Below, piece after piece: positions 5,669 to 6,719 of a stretch of DNA of 6,719 bases; within the stretch, counting starts at the first letter, position 1, and the number at the start of each line of letters is the position of its first letter. The position numbers were made by a program, and so were the translations under genes. Location of the stretch: assembly GCA_900539175.1 (NCBI GenBank), contig UQAW01000129.1, positions 1 to 6,719 of the forward strand. The letters run 5' to 3'. The notes beneath the pieces were generated by a model. The model was not told the DNA's origin, searched no databases, and saw nothing but the letters and a program-made list of their open reading frames with translations. This DNA is from an uncultured Lachnospiraceae bacterium. Lineage in GTDB: Bacteria > Bacillota > Clostridia > Lachnospirales > Lachnospiraceae.

Positions 5669-6562
5669 CTATTGATTCTTTAACGCTTTTGTCGATTTTG
5701 CAATCATAAAAACAGCCATTCCCAATACAATGGCACAGACGCCTGTACCGGTAGCTGATATCATAATCTGCCGAAGCCTCACATCATCCCTGCCAAACTG
5801 TGCTAACATTGCCGTTTCCAAAGAAAGCATAGACACCAATGCAGCCGTCAGACTGATTACTTTTGCAGCTGACATAACGGGGCTTCCATATTTTCTGAAT
5901 TTTACCACATTTATGACGGACGTTATAACTGCATAAAAGGTATAGAGCGCCATTGCATAGATTAAAAACCCGGAATACTCAAAGCCTTTATTCTGTTTTA
6001 CGACAATGACCACAATAGCCGCCAGGGCCTGGTTCATAAATAGTAAAATAATCCCGCAAAAGCGATACCTTTTCAACTGGGAAACTCTGTCATCCTTCCG
6101 GCTTCTCACATAATGGAGTAAAGAAAAACGCATGACTGCCAGCAAAAGATAATAAAAGGCAAGTGAGTAAAACCAAATGGAGCGGTAATATACCCCAGAA
6201 CAGAATTTCAATGCCACATACAGCAGATTGATAAATAATCCCTGATATAGAGATGTTTCCGTCCGGAACTCTGCTTCTTTCAAATATCTATCAAATAAGG
6301 GAATGCTTAATGCTTTCTTCACAAAAGGATGATTTTCAATCCCGTGCCTGGTCAGGCGTATAACCCCTGACATGCCTGTAATAGTGATCACCATAGCATA
6401 TGCCGACAATATATACGCAACATATGAAATCGCCATGTTTTCCATATCATTTGCAAGCACATATATTAGAAACACAAATGATGGGATAGAAATCAATACC
6501 GTGGGGACTGGCGGCAGCTTGAATATCTTTTTTAAAATATCGGTCATCCGTTGCAAATTCAT
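5669..6562 (-). CDS. Polytopic (about 8 TM) membrane protein, unknown function
   Basis: This 297-residue protein has roughly eight hydrophobic segments (about 19-37, 45-67, 108-124, 128-150, 167-189, 196-220, 233-254 and 268-288). A charged loop near 69-105 and another near 152-166 probably face the cytoplasm. Recognisable blocks are SYVAYILSAYAMVI at 46-59, YYRSIWFYSLAFYYLLLAVMR at 125-145, KGFEYSGFLIYAMALYTFYA at 192-211 and KYGSPVMSAAKVISL at 224-238. I recall homologues as unnamed membrane proteins encoded beside OmpR-type two-component systems in Clostridia, but no function. No ATP-binding or catalytic motif is visible. The ATG at 6562 has GGGAG 8 bases upstream; an in-frame ATG at 6547 is less likely. 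It is the promoter-proximal gene of the four-gene operon, with the regulator 16 bases downstream, suggesting it is sensed, controlled by, or part of the signalling unit. Confidence 0.9.
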   Translation of the reverse strand: MNLQRMTDILKKIFKLPPVPTVLISIPSFVFLIYVLANDMENMAISYVAYILSAYAMVITITGMSGVIRLTRHGIENHPFVKKALSIPLFDRYLKEAEFRTETSLYQGLFINLLYVALKFCSGVYYRSIWFYSLAFYYLLLAVMRFSLLHYVRSRKDDRVSQLKRYRFCGIILLFMNQALAAIVVIVVKQNKGFEYSGFLIYAMALYTFYAVITSVINVVKFRKYGSPVMSAAKVISLTAALVSMLSLETAMLAQFGRDDVRLRQIMISATGTGVCAIVLGMAVFMIAKSTKALKNQ

Positions 6563-6611
6563 CCTTTTATCTCCCGTTTTACAAATTTAAGGGCATTTTT
6601 TAACATATTGT

Positions 6612-6642
6612 ATTATATACAGATATTGTTTGTAATTTGTGT
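6612..6642 (-). promoter_or_regulatory. Candidate promoter of the signalling operon
   Basis: A perfect TATAAT lies at 6617-6612 on the minus strand, giving a start near 6605 and a leader of about 43 bases. At 16 to 19 bases upstream the sequence offers only ACAAAT- or CACAAA-like hexamers, so the -35 is poor. A good -10 with a weak -35 next to direct repeats suggests activator dependence. Confidence 0.55.
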
Positions 6643-6685
6643 CTAGTGTACTGTCTCGTTCACTAGTGTACTGGCCTGTTTACTT
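6643..6685. repeat. Tandem 20-bp repeats, probable response-regulator binding array
   Basis: Two adjacent 20-base units (6643-6662 and 6663-6682) match at 16 of 20 positions and share the core CTAGTGTACTG. Read in 10-base steps from 6646 the array gives four half-sites, GTGTACTGTC, TCGTTCACTA, GTGTACTGGC and CTGTTTACTT, all with GT at positions 3-4 and three with C at position 6. Two helical turns per unit and placement just upstream of the weak -35 fit binding of two OmpR-family dimers. A 14-bp near-palindrome around ACTAGT (6658-6671) is an alternative, TetR-like reading. Confidence 0.6.
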
Positions 6686-6693
6686 TCAGCCAA

Positions 6694-6719
6694 ATGACGA
6701 AGAATGAATTTTCGTCTTG
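6694..6719 (+). CDS. Possible start of a divergent gene cut by the right edge
   Basis: ATG at 6694 opens a plus-strand frame reading MTKNEFSS to the edge. There is no clear ribosome binding site before it (TTTCAGCCAA), and only eight complete codons are visible. If real it would be divergent from the signalling operon, with the repeat array between them. A short inverted repeat, GACGAA (6696-6701) and TTCGTC (6711-6716), covers the same bases and could instead be part of a terminator or operator. Confidence 0.2.

Noticed and set aside
6643..6685. CRISPR or mobile-element interpretation of the tandem repeats
   Set aside because: There are only two imperfect 20-bp units without spacers, no transposase and no terminal inverted repeats; a promoter-proximal binding array explains the position better.

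Overview
The window looks like the chromosome of a low-to-moderate GC Gram-positive bacterium of the class Clostridia, most likely a Lachnospiraceae-type gut anaerobe. The grounds are strong AGGAGG ribosome binding sites, tightly packed operons, tandem DegV-family genes, and two membrane protein families that I recall from such genomes. No mobile element, RNA gene or CRISPR array is visible.

Region 1 (1-2600, minus strand) is an operon read right to left: a DegV-family lipid-binding protein (1713-2600), a small PAP2-like membrane protein (1133-1720) and a second DegV-family protein (220-1086). It ends in a hairpin terminator at 135-182. Beyond that, the GC-rich left edge (about 57% GC over 1-120) may hold the start of another minus-strand gene.

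Region 2 (2601-3265) has a TetR/AcrR-family regulator on the plus strand, divergent from the DegV operon. The roughly 130 bp between them carries a near-perfect 23-bp palindrome (2648-2670) that overlaps the candidate promoters of both transcripts. The simplest model is a TetR repressor that controls itself and the DegV/PAP2-like operon. DegV proteins of the FakB type carry fatty acids, so an effector that is a fatty acid or other lipid is an attractive inference, though unproven.

Region 3 (3288-6719, minus strand) is a second operon of four tightly spaced genes: an eight-pass membrane protein of unknown function, an OmpR/PhoB-family response regulator, a short-loop sensor histidine kinase and a two-pass coiled-coil membrane protein of unknown function. 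A strong intrinsic terminator (3288-3326) closes it. Upstream, a good -10 box with a poor -35 sits just below two 20-bp tandem repeats. These resolve into four 10-bp half-sites, which is where and how an OmpR-family activator would bind. The operon therefore looks like a self-regulated signalling unit with two uncharacterised membrane partners and no ABC transporter inside the transcription unit. The right edge may hold the start of a divergent gene.
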